Shown here piece after piece: positions 1-14,200 of a stretch of 64,000 bases of DNA. Below the pieces are notes generated by a model, which saw only the letters and a program-made list of their open reading frames with translations, ran no database searches and was not told the DNA's origin. The stretch covers positions 1,262,141 to 1,326,140 of the forward strand of contig VFFE01007215.1 in the NCBI GenBank assembly GCA_008921705.1, in the 5' to 3' direction. Both the position numbers and the translations under genes were made by a program. This stretch comes from Burhinus oedicnemus (lineage: Eukaryota > Chordata > Aves > Charadriiformes > Burhinidae). The first letter of the stretch is position 1. Every line of letters begins with the position of its first letter.

Positions 1-2405
1 ATGTTTTCTCTCTTATTCTAGTGGTCTCTCCCAAGTGACTCCTTGAGGCCTTGCACTCGGATAACTTTCCTTTCACTTTTGTGCATTTGCAGTTGTATTT
101 ACTTGTTAATCATACTCCTTGCTGTTCCCTGATGTTAACTGAGATTATGAAAATGATTAAATAAGGACAATAATAGTACATGTGTTATAAAACACAAATC
201 ATCTCCCCTTGTAGGAAAGAGCTTGCACAAGTGAGAGAGCATGATTGGGGGTGGGGGGAATGACCATCTTTGACTTGAAAGGAATAGGTACTGGCTTCTT
301 GAAAAGGCTGAGAGAAGAAAAGTCCAACTAAAGCCGGTTTTGAATCACACTGATGAGCCAGGGAATTCCTAAAACTGCCGTACAAATAAAGTGCTTATCC
401 AGTTTCCAAGCTTTCCTCAACAGCAAATGCACTGAGGGTACTCCAAGAATTTCTGAAGAGTTAGAGACAAAACACATTAAATAAAAGTAGAGGATGGGGG
501 AAAATGGTGCATTGTTTGTGAAGAGTTTTTAAGTAAAGTAGCTGAAAGAATTTTTACAAAACTCTTTGGACAACCTCTCTCTGTCCTCAGAGATTTATAT
601 GGGATAAATAGAACAAATACTGTTCCTGCATGTTTGTTTATCTGTGAAACTTCTCCACACAAAAAGTAATGATACCCTTTCATTGACATCATCCAAGTAA
701 TAATATACTTCTGACTGTGTCATAGGGGTAATAACAAGCTTTCAAGTACTTCAATGAGTAATGTATTTTTTGACATTCTACATAAAAATAAAAAGACTCC
801 TTAAAAATACATACCTCCTATTTGTTCCAGCACAAATCTCAATATCAATAAATTAAACTGTTGTGGATTCGAATGCAGAATTTGACCCATTGTACCGAAG
901 AAATAATAGAAGTTCGAAGAGACTAGTTATTTCCTCAGTTTTCTTAATAATTTTGTAATTACGCAATTAGTTTGTTTTAATAAACTTTTCATTGCTATCC
1001 TACATGACAAGTGTACATTAGGAGACAAAGAAAGGAACCGTGTGACATACAAGGCTTACCAGAACTCCTCTCTTAAGTTGAATTGCATGTTATTCATCAT
1101 TCAGCAAATTAGCCTTGAGAGGTCACTGTTGCTCACGCAGAACAAAAGCATTAATGCTAAGATACTACATAGAAAAATAGTTTAGTTAGGCAGTTACTAC
1201 TAAGCTTTTTACTCTATAATCCAGTCTTATGTTGACATGCAAAGACTTTTTGATATGACGCAGTAGAAGGTTGTGTGAAATTGTTCATAATGAAAATACA
1301 AGCTTTCTTCTTTCAAATCATTACTTTAATTACTTAATATAACATAGGTTTAGTACAATAAGATGATATGTATTCATTAGAGTACTCTGATTAGACTGCT
1401 TCTTGTCATACTGTTTTATCACTAATGTGAAATACATTGCAATGTTGATCTTTTTATGAAGCCAATATCTTTTAAAGCTAAAGATCTAGCAAGTTGTACA
1501 GGAAGTTATCTGCGTGTCTGTTTGTTGAACTTGGTTTACTTCACCAAGCTTTTAATATCATCAGATAAAATAAAAAGATCAAAGAATTTTCCTGCCTAAG
1601 AGGGAAAGTGAACTGCATATTAACTTTTTCATGCTACCAGTGAGACTTCTTGTAACCCAACCAATAGAATAACTGCACTGCAGAGGCATGAATCTTAGGA
1701 ATTAGACTTGCAGAAAAGCTGCAGTCATCGGCTATAGCTTCTTTCAGAACAAATTCCCTTTTCCATGACTGTGAGACGTTAGAATGCCCGTTTTACTCTG
1801 TATTCCCATTTGACCTCATGATAAAAGCAGGCTTTCAAAGCTGTTGTAAACTGAGGGGTTTTTTTGCCTACTCATTTAAAAAACAAGTAGTAGAACTTGT
1901 CTTACATCAAAAACGAAATTCACTGATTTGTTCTGTTCACATTCTGCCAATAATGTGAAATCACATTTCATCCATTTCCAATGATAGCTTTCTCAAACTC
2001 TACTATATCCTGTAAGATAGATTTGATAGCTTGGAGACTGAATAGTATCTAAACCTGTGAGAAATTCTGGTTAAACTGAAATCACTCGCAGTAACCATTT
2101 TAGGATGTGCATGTCATGTGTGAACAAAACTACAAAAGATTAGTTTAAAACTATTTTCATGGTAAACCATCTCCAACACCTTCTTTCCTCTCAACATTTT
2201 AAATAGGGGTAATTTTGTACTTTTTGGCTATAAAGGTTATTTTCCACTTTGCTTAGAGCCACATACTTTTACAACTAAAGTTCTGATCCTGCAAACTATT
2301 AAGCATAGGCGTAATTTTACCTAGTAACAAAATCTCTTATATACTGACTAACAGAGGAAAAGCATTTATATGATTTGGACCTTATTTGGCTTTCAGGAAA
2401 CCTTT
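1..2405. other. Non-coding sequence, 3' flank of the SLC32A1-like gene
   Basis: This is AT-rich sequence without a supportable reading frame; it should hold the 3' UTR of the gene that stops at 2,406. I could not choose a poly(A) signal on the minus strand with confidence. Around 2,277-2,330 the text (TTCTGATCCTGCAAAC) resembles a fragment common in old reptile and bird interspersed repeats, but it is too short to classify. Confidence 0.5.
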
Positions 2406-3557
2406 TTACACTCCTCCAAATACTTCAAGCAGCCCTTTTATTGAGCAAACTATGCCTGCTATGCTACAAAGGAAACCCAAAATAAAAATAGAGATATCTG
2501 CACATTTCTCTAAGAAGGATAGTTTTTTCCATTTAAGTTTTAAATGGAAGAGAGAAGGAAGAAGAAAAGTCATAGCAGCACCTGTTACACTGCCTGTTAA
2601 ACCCATCAACAGGGCAAAATGTGGTATGAACATGGCCATCAGCAGAGTTAACAGGAGAAATGAGCCTCTTACACCCAGAGCGAATAGTGGAGACCTGTAA
2701 TTGGAATGGTTGCCTCTAGAAATACAAGCATACACAATTTCTGTGGCTGCAAAAAAGGGCAAAGGGTAAGAAAGAAGCGCCTTGGTTAAGAGACACAAAT
2801 TCACTAGGGTTTGAAGAAATGATGGCAGGTTGTCAGTAATAACTTCCTTTGTCTCTTCACCCCAGGTCAAGAATGCAGTCAGTGCAAAGGTTGTTTTCAA
2901 GACACAAGCGAAAAAGTGAGTCCAATTCAGCATGCATCTAAATTCCCCTGGGTTTTTCATGTTACCTTCAAGTGTGGGAAGAAATATTTGTGAAGTGTAA
3001 CTGAAAATGATCACCCCTACAGAGACCAAGAAGTCCTCAAACTCAACGGAGAGTCTGAATTTTTCCCAGGACCACTGATGTATTTGTGTGAGACAGTAAG
3101 TCATCACTACAAGGATGATAATGAAATGGACCAAGGAGCAAAGCTGGCTGAGTTTGGAAACAATTTTGAGAGTCTTGATAAATACACAAGGCAGCAGTGT
3201 AACAAATGCAATTACAGACCAAGTTTTCTCAGTCACTGGTACATGTGGAAAACTGTGTGACAGCAAGTTCCCACTAACAACCAGATACAAAATACATGTC
3301 ATGATCAGTTCCATCACTTGGGTCACATTGACAACTATGCCACCTAGTTTGGGAGATAGCTTTTTACAGCAGGCATTTGCAATATCTTCATACGTGTCTC
3401 TCACTCTTATGAGCTGCCCATCTTCATTTTCTTCATACAGGCAAGCGATTAGAATTTTGCCTGTGTAACAGCATAATGCTGCAGCCAAGATAATAAGAAA
3501 CAAGCCACTGTATCCACTGTGGAGAAGAGCATACGGCAATCCTAGGACAAATATTCC
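2406..3557 (-). CDS. SLC32A1-like vesicular amino acid transporter, exon 2 (transmembrane domain)
   Basis: This exon encodes residues 104-486 of the same protein, an amino acid/auxin permease family (Aa_trans) proton-coupled vesicular transporter. The family loads GABA or glycine into synaptic vesicles; the substrate of this paralogue is inferred, not shown. The exon opens after a pyrimidine-rich acceptor (TTTTCCTTTTCAG) with GIFVLGLPYA. SLC32 signatures follow: CCYTGKILIACLYEENEDG (132-150), SYTSQIFLPTLEGNM (289-303), EVITDNLP (341-348) and IPHFALLMGLTGS (414-426). Hydrophobic spans lie near 104-133, 186-202, 217-230, 245-259, 279-296, 318-335, 354-378, 402-425, 430-442 and 456-476. The frame is open to a TAA at 2,406. 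The total of 486 residues is about 40 shorter than human SLC32A1, mostly from the tail. Several positions differ from SLC32A1 (for example KNPGEF for QQPSEF), so this is a paralogue and not SLC32A1 itself. Confidence 0.93.
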   Translation of the reverse strand, partial: GIFVLGLPYALLHSGYSGLFLIILAAALCCYTGKILIACLYEENEDGQLIRVRDTYEDIANACCKKLSPKLGGIVVNVTQVMELIMTCILYLVVSGNLLSHSFPHVPVTEKTWSVIAFVTLLPCVFIKTLKIVSKLSQLCSLVHFIIILVVMTYCLTQIHQWSWEKFRLSVEFEDFLVSVGVIIFSYTSQIFLPTLEGNMKNPGEFRCMLNWTHFFACVLKTTFALTAFLTWGEETKEVITDNLPSFLQTLVNLCLLTKALLSYPLPFFAATEIVYACISRGNHSNYRSPLFALGVRGSFLLLTLLMAMFIPHFALLMGLTGSVTGAAMTFLLPSLFHLKLKWKKLSFLEKCADISIFILGFLCSIAGIVCSIKGLLEVFGGV

Positions 3558-3590
3558 CTGAAAAGGAAAAAGAGAAAGAAAAGATAGCAC

Positions 3591-6500
3591 AAAATCCCTG
3601 AGGCAAAATGTTTACTAGAAGCCACACTCCCAAACCTGCCCTCCATTGAACATTGCTTTCACCTAACTGCGTGGTGGAAATACCGCTACATTCAGTGAAG
3701 CAAGTAACAAGAATGAGAAATGTGTTTATTTATGATAAATGAAATTATCAGCAAAAACAACTGCTCCTATCGACACACATGTAATGATAAGCTAGGAAAA
3801 AGAGAATGTGACTGAATGACAGTCAGGTTCCTAATTAATATTTAATGCTGATGTGATTAGAAGCACATTTTAAAAGGTTCATAGGCAGTTATTCAGTCAA
3901 CATGCGTATTAATGAAACAGGTTCAATATAAGTAAAATTAAGCAACTGTAGTATCATCTGTACAAGTTCCATTCAAATTAAAAATAGCACTGTAGAGAGA
4001 TCCAGTAATGACAATTGTCTTCAGTCTATAAAAATTGTTAACAGACCTCTGGAAAGAAAATGTCATTAGAGTGACATCAGACTGCTGGTGTTCCCTCTGC
4101 AGCTTCTGTATGCCTCACGCAGCCTTTGCTCTTGTTAAGTCTACTGCTAAAGTGATTCTTCTCACAGCTGAGATTCTAGAATGTGCAAACTTATTTAGGT
4201 GTTTAAAAATACATGTAAAACATACAGACATACTTTTCTCTAAACGGTTTCTGAAAGGAACAGAATTATACTTTTTTATCCAGTAAAAAAAAAAAAAGTG
4301 TCATTTTAGTTTCACAGAACACTGTGTGTATTTCTTTGTCTTTTTCCTTCTTTCTTCTCTATATTTAAGGACAAATGACACATTTATATGGTTTAATTTC
4401 CATTAGCACAAAACAACAAAACCCTTGAACAATAGTTATTCGTAAAAAGATCCAATTTAGGAAAGATTTTTCTGTGACATTTCTCTTTTTATGCTACAAA
4501 GCTGAAATTAAGCAATGTACATTAGTCAGACTGGTCAGATGTTTTTGTTCTTGATGGCTAAAGAAAGGTAGGGAGGAAACAAAATACAGTTAACTAGTTC
4601 TACAGAAATTTTTACTTCAATATTTCTTACAGCACTGATGACATGATGAAATATGAGCATTTGTGCTCATGTTTGCTGTTCTGGCCTGACAGAAGGACTT
4701 GACTTGCATCAAGCCTATCTAAACTCTATTTCTGACCAAACCTGAGCAACCCCATCTGCTCTGCAAAACCCATGGATCCCCGACAGAAACAGGCCTCCTC
4801 ACAGAAGGGGTGACCCACTCTTCTCGCACTTTCTGAGTGGGTAGTGCCACTGACTGCCTTCAGGAACCAAAGCAGAAGAGGTGAGTTTAACAGTCTAAAT
4901 CTTAATTTCAGACTTTTCCATCCACAATCATGAACATGAGGCCATGAGGGGGACAAGAGTTTCAGGCATGTTTCTGTCTTTGGTGTTTTCTATCAACTCC
5001 CTCAGGTTTTATACCCCGCAGACAGTTTCTGTGAGGGGGCAGTCTAGGAGCCCAGCTCTGCCAGAGCTCATCAAAAAGGTGGGTACTTCTCTCAGCTTTG
5101 TAGGGTTCATACCTAGCCCCCCAACTTCTAAGTGATACAACTACTCCCAGGCCCGATCCGTAAGGAGGGCTCTGAAGAGAAGCAATTTTTCAAACACTAA
5201 ATAATCATCAATGTATAAAAAGTATTCTCCTTCTCTTCCAGCCACAAAATAGCATTCCTGCTTGGGCAGATTGTGGGATGAGCATCAACCAGAGAAGAAA
5301 GGTTAGAAGTCCTTAAATTAGAGCAGTATTTTTTCTCTAAGTCAATGAGTAAAAAGGAGTGTTCTTTGCATAAATGAGCAGCGTTGTCTGTTTCACCAGG
5401 CTTCACTCTAGATGCAGATATCTTCAGCTTTCAGGTGAATTAGAGCTGGAAGAATCAGATTAAATACATGTCCTGGTACATTAAAAAGGTCTATGCCTTT
5501 ATGTACTGAAATAGAAGTACTTCAGTTATTATTACTGATATAATAATAAAGTTATTGACTAGATACCTTTTTTGGTTGTTTTCACTGACTTGATTTACAG
5601 CAATGGTTTTGTATAAGTCACAGGTGCCATTTCATTTAGGAACTGGGACATTTAACTACACAGCTTGTGGTACTTCAGTCACCCAAATCTCCTCATTCCA
5701 GTGGCTTAGCTCCATTCTAATACAGTTCTCATGACCCAATGAGCTTGCAGTTTAATTAGCATTTCTTTTGTATGTGAACTTCACAGAAGTGTTCAAAATT
5801 CTAGCATTTCTGCAGTCTAACAGTCTACTTTCTTAAAAAGACTAGATATCTGGCTGTATCTAGATGGCAGGTAGCACATGTGTACCAGTAGCTTTTGGTA
5901 TCATGCCATTTTCCATTGTGGTTTTGACTGACTGGCAAGTTAGGTAGTTGCCTAAAGAACAAAATGTGGGGTTTTCTTCTGTGAAAACAATCCTTGGAGA
6001 ACATTTACGTAGCAGATTGAGTTTAAAAGCGTCACAAATAAACCAAGTCTATGAAAAAATCAAGAAGATAAAAGCCAGAGTCGTCTTCCATATTAACGTA
6101 AGACCAATGATATTTTCTCAGTTCCCTGCAGTCTGTAGCAAGCTTATCTCATTTGTTCCATACTCACAGCATTATTATTTTGCCCCTAAACCTGCGTTGG
6201 GGAGTTCAAATGATATCTGCTGACCCAAAGGATCACTGTATAATTAAACCGCAGGTAAGTGTCAGCACAGGCCTTAGCCACACAATGGCTTCTCCCCTGC
6301 TGAGTTTAGTCTATTAATGTTTTATGACTGGTCTCAACCTAAACCAAAGCATAAGTAAGTCTTTCAGAGACCTTATCACATTAGACAGACATTTACATTC
6401 TTCCCCACAGGTGTCTGCTTTTCCGTGCTTAATTGTTAGTTTAATCAGAGCATAACATAATTCTAACCTCTAACATCTCGTTGGTTTTTGTATCAAATAA

Positions 6501-9500
6501 TTTTATTTGGTACCTAACACAGACCACGGGATGATAGAGGTGTGGGGGTGTTTTGTTGTTTTTTTTTTAATCTTCTGAATTCAGACCTTATTAAACAAAC
6601 CCATTTTTTGCACTCTGTATATACTTTCTTAAAATTATGTGTCAGTGATTGCCAATTTTAAATTGCATACAGTGAGTTTAGAATTTCTACATTGAAACTT
6701 TCTACAGAAACTGTAAGTTTTCCTTTCAGCTGATGTCTTTGACATCTCTTTCCCAGAGTTTGTAAACAATACCTGGTGAGATTTGTGTAGGGGACTTACT
6801 GTTTCTGTGTCCTTCAGCTTTGAGTTAGTAATAGAAAGCAAACATTGTGAACATAACTGGTTTTGCAGCTTTTTGGATACAGAGTATGGTTAGTAGAGAG
6901 AAATGGGAGAACTCTGAACATGCCAGTGCAGTATGTATGTGCTGAAATGACTGTGCTTTTCCTGCCTTGACAGAAATGTTTTTTCCATTTAAAAAAACAA
7001 AGTTTCATATATCAGCACGTTGTCAAATTTCTACAAAGTATCCAAAAATGTTAGTGATGGCCATGAAAGCTTGAAGAATGAAAGACCCTTTGTCAGACTT
7101 CAAAACTCATTTTGGATTTGATATTCTGTTCTTACCTTTCCAAAAACAATACTTCCTGTTAGGACCATTTCCTGAACACCTGTTACACCATTTGTCAATG
7201 CACATTCCGTCCAGCCTGGTCCCAGCACTTGCTCTTATTGAGTCTTCTGATCCTGTATTCTCATGTCCAAATTACAGCACAGAAAGCCTTAGCTGTGAGG
7301 CATCAATTAAAAATGAGCTGCAAAAGGAACCATTCCTTAAATTGCCTCCCAGCTCTTAGTTTTAGTGTTCTGTTTGGGAAGTGTTCCTGTCTGAGTGGTT
7401 TTATTTTCAACTGTTCTAGTGCTAGTCAGTGTTAGCTCTAAATATGCTAGTTTAAGGTATCTGTTTACAAAATAGAATAGCACAGGGAAAAAGCACTCAC
7501 ACAGTTGGATACAGGGGAGAGGGAGTTTTTGAAATAGTCCTCTATCACGACTCAGCTTGAGTGGTTGTGTTATCTGCCATCGCTCCATCCACCCTCGGTA
7601 AGGAGGGACCCCAAGCTTGCCCAGCAGGCTGCATCTTCCCTTGTCTCCCAAGACATTTGCAAGACTTGGGTATTTTCACCCTAGGCGGAGGATGGAAGTG
7701 GCCTGTTCGTTGTCAATGACTGAATACATGTGCCTGGGTGGAGGTCCTTGTCAAATACCCAGAGTAGACTTAGCCATAGGCAGCTGGGCCTGTAAAGAAG
7801 AAAGGACTGAGGGCTCAGCTGGTGATCAGCCTTGGAAGAAATGGCAAGGACAAGAGCGTAAAGGCCATGTAAGGAAAGGTCAGTCTCGGCTAGAAGCTAT
7901 TTATTAGCCTTGTCAGAATACCCCCAAGCGGAAGCAACCAGGTATGACAGCTACCACCAGAAATTCCCAATCTATCTACAATACAGAACAAGCAGATCAG
8001 GATTTCCAAACTGTATCTGCACATTAAAACATTTTTGCATTTGTCTATGGTTTGACTGCAATATTTGAACTACATGGGAGTGTTTCCCACACCAGCAAGG
8101 CTGGCTGCTTATTTAAAAATACTAGATAACTGGATTAGTGTAGAATGCCAAAAATGGTCCTTCCGCTATCATACCACTTTTTGACACTACTCCACCTCAG
8201 GGCAAGCATCTCCCCAAGGAATAAAATGTGTTTAGAAAAATGCATAAATAAGCACAGTCAAGCACTCTGAGAAAATATCAAAATTCCTTAATGTTCAGTT
8301 TTAAGACTTTTTAGTCCCCGGTAAAATGCTTCATTTCATAGGCTGTATTAACCTGAAATATGTCACTTTGAAAAACAAAGCAGATAGATAGAAAGGCAAT
8401 TAAAAAGTAAAGCAGATCAAATCATGGTCAGAGTTGAGACATGCCAAAAGACAATGAAATAAAATGGAGTAAAAAGCAATGCTAAAAAAAATAACCAAAC
8501 AGAGAGAAAAGATTTCACCTTAAGACTTAATCAGATGGAAAAATAAATTAAGAAATTAAGAAGAATTTAACTGAAAATCATTCAGTTAGTACAGCTCTCC
8601 TATATGCAGAGTACATGCTAATATGCCAGACTGCTGAATTAGCTCTGATTGCCCTTCTCACCATCTGTAGTTACTCCATTGGAACGATTCATTTAAGCCT
8701 AACTATTTTCCCAACTATGTATTTGATTCCCTGCATGAACATGCATTAGGCATAGAAACTATACAGGAAAGCCTCCTTCATGGATCTTCTTGGAAGAGTA
8801 GGGAGATAAATTCAAGAACCCTGCTTTTCAGTAAACTTCCACAAAATATTTAATTATGTTGTTTAGCATTTATTATCATTTAAAATAAATAACTTTCCTG
8901 AACCAATGCAAGCCTGTGTTGCTGTGGTATTTATTTGAAGATACAACTTTATTAGCACTAAATTAAAAAATATAGCAAATCCCTTAATCTCGTGCCATGA
9001 TAACAAAGCTACTCGCTTGTTGACCTTTTTCCTTTCTCAGCCACCACTGTGATCAGATGTATCAGATGTGATAAGATGTATTCTATTGTTGCTCTAATTT
9101 TAAAATCAGAAGGATGTGTATTACTGTGTCAAAATTTGTTTTAAAAGTCTAAATATATTATTTATCTTTCACTGCCTATATTACAGTCTCATCAAAGAAT
9201 TTTATCAAGTGTGTTTAACAAGGACTGTAAGGACTTTTTCTCCAAAACCATAATGATTGACACTAATTATATTCCTAGCTTTTTATTCTGTATCAATTAA
9301 AATGTGTATTAAAAAGTACATTCTTTTTCTCAGAATTGTTGCCAGGTTTCACTAGCCAGAATTTAACTAGCTTTTTAAATATTGGAATGATATCCACAAT
9401 CTCCTGAAAATTCCACATGTAGTAGTGTTTGAGTAAGAGTATTATCAGGTCAGCTGTATCTTTTGTTACATCTCCCAAACGCAAACTTGCTGGTCATTCT

Positions 9501-10260
9501 GCTTTCAAAATATTAACAAGATACATTTTGGCATCCATTTTAAATAGTAACTGCAGTTATCTAATAGTTAATTGTCCAAGTCTAAGCTTGGAAAAAATAG
9601 GCACCTCAATTTGTAACTCACAGCTATCTTAAGATAGGTCGTTAGCAGAGCTGGGGTGAATTTCCTTTCACAGATGCCTGTTTCTTTTGCTGGGCAAGAG
9701 AATATGTACACAATGGAGTGTAGACACACAGCTCTGAGAGTCAGCTTTTAAGTGTCTTATGCAGAATCACATGATGCTTATCCTGAAAAATTACAAAATG
9801 GCCCACTGTTCTCCTGTGCTATGAGCACATCCTTATTCTCTACAGAGACTACTTATGAACAGTTGCAACTTTTTTCAGAGTTAAGAACAATTTTAGAACC
9901 TACCTCTACTGCTAATGTAGGAAATTAGTGTAGCAAAATTCAGTGAGAGATCTCAGAGAAGAGGAAGGTGATCTTACATTAGAAAATCTCTAAGCTGATT
10001 TTTCCCACTCTCACATCCACGTACTCAACAGCACCGGTGTGTGTCCTAGTGGCTTGGCCAGGATCACTTGCGTGCATCAAGGAGGACAAGGGATGCTGGC
10101 AGTCAAGTGCTTACTATCTCTGGTGTTCATCTTGACTAGTAATGACAAGCAAATTTTGGATTTACCTTCTATATTCTTCTGGAATGGATGCAGGTTTGCA
10201 TCTTTTGTCTCATTATTTTGTCTCAATCCTCATAAATATTAGGCAAAATTCCTGAATTTC
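3591..10260. other. Intronic AT-rich sequence without recognisable features
   Basis: I see no coding frame with homology, no CR1 tail and no LTR in this part of the intron. Short open frames are scattered and look random. A modestly GC-richer patch at 4,700-5,170 and another at 7,560-7,910 carry open frames of up to about 100 codons, without recognisable motifs. Confidence 0.5.
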
Positions 10261-10269
10261 ACAGTACTG

Positions 10270-11230
10270 TTGCTTTCCTTGTCTGCATGTTTTATAGATA
10301 CTGTCCTCTACCTCATTCCCTTAACACTTACCTATAGGTCAGTTTTTCTACCTCTCCATTTGAATGAAATCAAATATATGGGGCTCTGTAGCAGTTAACA
10401 TATACCTTCTGTTTTAACTTTGTTCTGCTGTTTCTTCTGGTGCTTTTAGACAAGCATACGCAGTCACATATATAGACACATACTTCCATTCATCCTTAAT
10501 TTATACTACAATTAATATTTCTGTTTCAGATTTTTACATTAAACCTAGCCTTTTTTCCCCTAATTCCTAAAAATTGGTTTCTTACTGTCCTAATCCCTCA
10601 GAGATGTATTTTTTCCTGGTGTCTTTGGGTTCCTATATCTCTCTGTTACACTTCATAATTTATAATTTACAAGGATTACTCTCACCCTCCCTTTCTCCCT
10701 TTTGCTATTTTTTTAAATTTTAATTGATACATTCACTTCACTCTTGAAGTAGGAGGAGTTTTAACACAAGTTTTATTTCTTAATTATGAGATGTGACTTC
10801 TGGACATCTCATAAATTCTTGTTAAACAACATTCAAATTGCTTTCGCAATTTGCTGTCTGTATTTATTCTTCCTAAACAGTTATCTCTCTTAATTTTCTC
10901 CAGGTTTGTAAATTTCACTCTTTTGAAGTCCCAAGTATATATATTAATGTCCTCTGTTTTCAAATAATGAATTTAATTAGATCCACTGATCTGTTCATCT
11001 TTATTCAATGTAATGAGGTTCAAAATAGAATTACCTCATGTTAGGTTCAATACCTTTTGTGTAAGATAATTATCACCTATCATTTTTAGAAAATTTAATG
11101 ATGTTTTACTACAGACTGCATACAACCTCCAGCATAGGTCTTTTAAGATCAAGTCACCAAGAACAATACAAATTTTCTTTCCAGACAATAGCTCTAACAC
11201 ACATAATCATCTCTCTAACATAGAGTGCCA
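10270..11230 (-). repeat. Possible ancient LINE remnant (CR1/L2 clade)
   Basis: The plus strand is pyrimidine-rich. Its run of phrases (TTAATTTTCTCCAGG, then TTTGAAGTCCCAAG, then GTTCAAAATAGAATTACCTC, then GATCAAGTCACCAAGAACAAT) has the look of the complement of an old CR1-like LINE open reading frame seen in many amniotes. It is heavily decayed, no reverse-transcriptase motif is legible, and the boundaries are approximate. Confidence 0.35.
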
Positions 11231-14200
11231 CCCTCACTTCTTTTACCTACATTTTTTTTAATAAACATATTTTACCGAATTATTTTTAAATTCCAGCCAC
11301 ATAAGTCATCTCACCATGTATTTGCAATATCAGTTATATCCTATTTCTTCTTAGCAGTAAGAGTTTCTGGTTCCCTAACTGGCTACCCAGAAACCTGGCG
11401 CTGCTCTACAGGCACCAGGAAAAGAATTCATCTGCTTTCCCACTTGCTTCACAGTTTGTTCACAGCTCAGCTAAGTTTGAATTAAAAAATACTACAAGCT
11501 GTTCTGTGGAAAACTTCAAATATTGTCCATGGCCTGTATGACCTTAGCAGCAGATCCATCTCCTTAATGTCAGTGAAAAATCTTCCTTTAACTTCAGGGA
11601 TGGTTGAATTAGACCCCAGCAATCTCGTTTTTCCTGATTTTTCTTATTCTTTCTCTCTGCCAATGCCAGCCTGTTTTAGCTGCAGGGAGGAAAGTGGCTA
11701 AGGTGCTTATTCTGTGATTAATGCCTGCAATCACCTTATATACTGAGGGAAACTCTAGAAGTGTTGTTCTGTCAATCCTTCAGGTCCCCTAAGCTGATGA
11801 TAAGGCAGATAGACTGCTCAGGAGATGCAGTGATAAGATAAGCAAGTAAGGAAGCCGCGTGGTCTGCACTGCAAAATGTATGTGTTCATTTGACTGGCAG
11901 AAGCCACTGATTTTGTTCTCTTTTTAGCGACCAGATTAGTCTTAAGAATCTCCTAAAGATTAGGAAAGGGAACAGAAAAGAAAATGTCTCAACAAAAAAG
12001 GAATTGCTGCTAGTGAGTGTGACAGCTGATCCCATTGGCTTTGCTATTGGTTTAAATATTTGTTCTGAAACTGAAATAATATGCTTGATGCTTAATTCTG
12101 CATCGTTTGATGGAAAATGTTAGTTTGCATAAATTCAGAGCTGTCTGCAAGAATGCATTGAATCACACAAAGTCATTCTCCCAAGCAAATTACCTTTTAA
12201 GAAAATATATTATTTTACTTGGTCTCAAAGGAGAAAGCATGCTTTGGTAAAAGAATGAGGGTTTTTATTATGTGTTATGTTGCGGAGAGGAAAAAGATGA
12301 AAAAAGTAAGGCAGTCAAAACTAAAACAAACATTATTTTGAAAGTTAGCAGTGGTGAGCACCATGGGCTAACTGCTTGCTTACTTATTCCTCACATTATA
12401 GGTCAGCACAGATTCTCAGATTTTCACCTGAAGGCAGGCAAGTACTCAAAACATCCAGTACAGCACCATGAGTGAGTTTCCGTGAAAATGTGGTCAAAAG
12501 AGCTTCAGGTGAGGCAGAGAGAGGACTTCGGGAGACTGGAAGCAAAGCAAAGCAGCGGGGAGCCAAATAACTTTGAGTGTGCACTGCCATAACAAAAAGA
12601 AGAGTTAAAGTGCATGGAAAGTTCAAAGTCAGGCTGGGAGAAAGCACTTGGCTTGTTAGGAGTTTTTCTTGAATGCTGCCTGTATGGGACAAGCCACAGT
12701 TCCTGTTACTTTTAACAAGTAAGGCTGAAGAGGAAATGGTAAAAACCAAACCCATACTACAAAGAACTTTGCACTGGAACAAACCTTATGCACTTCTGAG
12801 AGGTGAAAAGGAAGCCAGTTTACATCCTCTGGAAGCTGGGTTATATTTTCTGAAGGCTGGCATAGGATTTGTCATCACTGTATGCAGAATAAAAGGTGAC
12901 CGAATCCTCCCCTGGCTAATATTACCCTGTTCTTTCCTCAGCACAGACCCAACCACCAATTTTAGGGGGACTCTTACTCAAGATATAATGATGATATAGC
13001 TTGGCATATAAAAGGGAAATCTGTCTTCCAGCACTGCCTGGAGAGAATACAGTTAATAGTCTGGATGAAGGATGTAAATAGTGGTATACCATTATTTTTG
13101 CTCTCTAGGAATCAGTAAACTGATACAGAGTATCATAGTATCTTTTCTGGAATGCATGAGAAAAGCTGCTGACTTACAATTAGCCTGGGTATAGACAACA
13201 AATGTCTACTGCTTTTCCTCTCTTAACCTCAGTTAAACTTCAGTAGCAGCCCTGGAGGCTTCAGCCTTTAGGATAAAAGAAGCAGCAACTGATTTTACTT
13301 CTGATATTTCATCGTGCACAGATACAGATAAAGTTGAGGTTGCAAATGAATTCCCGTAATGGAGGTGTCTCTCTCCTATAATGGCATAAAAGATCACATC
13401 ATTCTTAAAATTCAATAAAGTAGAATAATTCCCCTAATTTCAAGTAGGTTAGACAAATATTCCCAAATGTGTGTACTTAATAATAATGAGAAAAACTAAA
13501 GACCAGAAAATAAATGTGACTGAGTTTTCTGGCATGTCATGAGTACTCAGCATAAAAGCAAAGTTATTTAAGATCTCCTTCTAAAAAAATAAAATTTTGA
13601 ATATGGTTATGCATTGTGAAACCAGGAATATGGCAAATAAAATGCATGACGAAGATGTCTTTTTAAGGTCTCTAGATGTAAAACACTTGAAGTATTACTA
13701 CTTGAGGAGGTATTTCTCATTCTGTTTGTACAGACTGTGACATGGTGGACCTCTACTGTCCCACGAACAAAAGTACTGGAGTTATAAAGTAAGTCATACT
13801 CCTTTTCTGTGTTTTTTTTTTCTTTTTATTTTCCTCTTTTTTAAAAATTTACTTTCTTGTTCTGCAGCAGCACTGGAAAGACTTGGAGACAGAATGCTGC
13901 CTGGAAAAAACCGCTGAGGAACTCTGGATGAACAAACTGGGGACCTTGATTATTCCTGACCTTTGACAAAAACCTCAGATTTATTCTTAACTTCTAGACA
14001 AAAGTACTGTCTGTACAGAGAAAAAAACACTTTTTCATTATTAAAACAAGGCTAGTTAAGTAACTTCTGTAAAAGTTTGCACATTTAAAAGGAGTTTAAT
14101 TTTTTTTGCTTAAACTGAGCCATTCTGACACTGCAGGGAAAACTTCTCAGCTCTATTGGATCTTTCCTTTGTTCATACTTTAGTGTTGAGACCTGTACTG

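Noticed and set aside
2386..3468. Plus-strand frames over 2.4-3.5 kb
   Set aside because: They are shadows of exon 2 on the minus strand.
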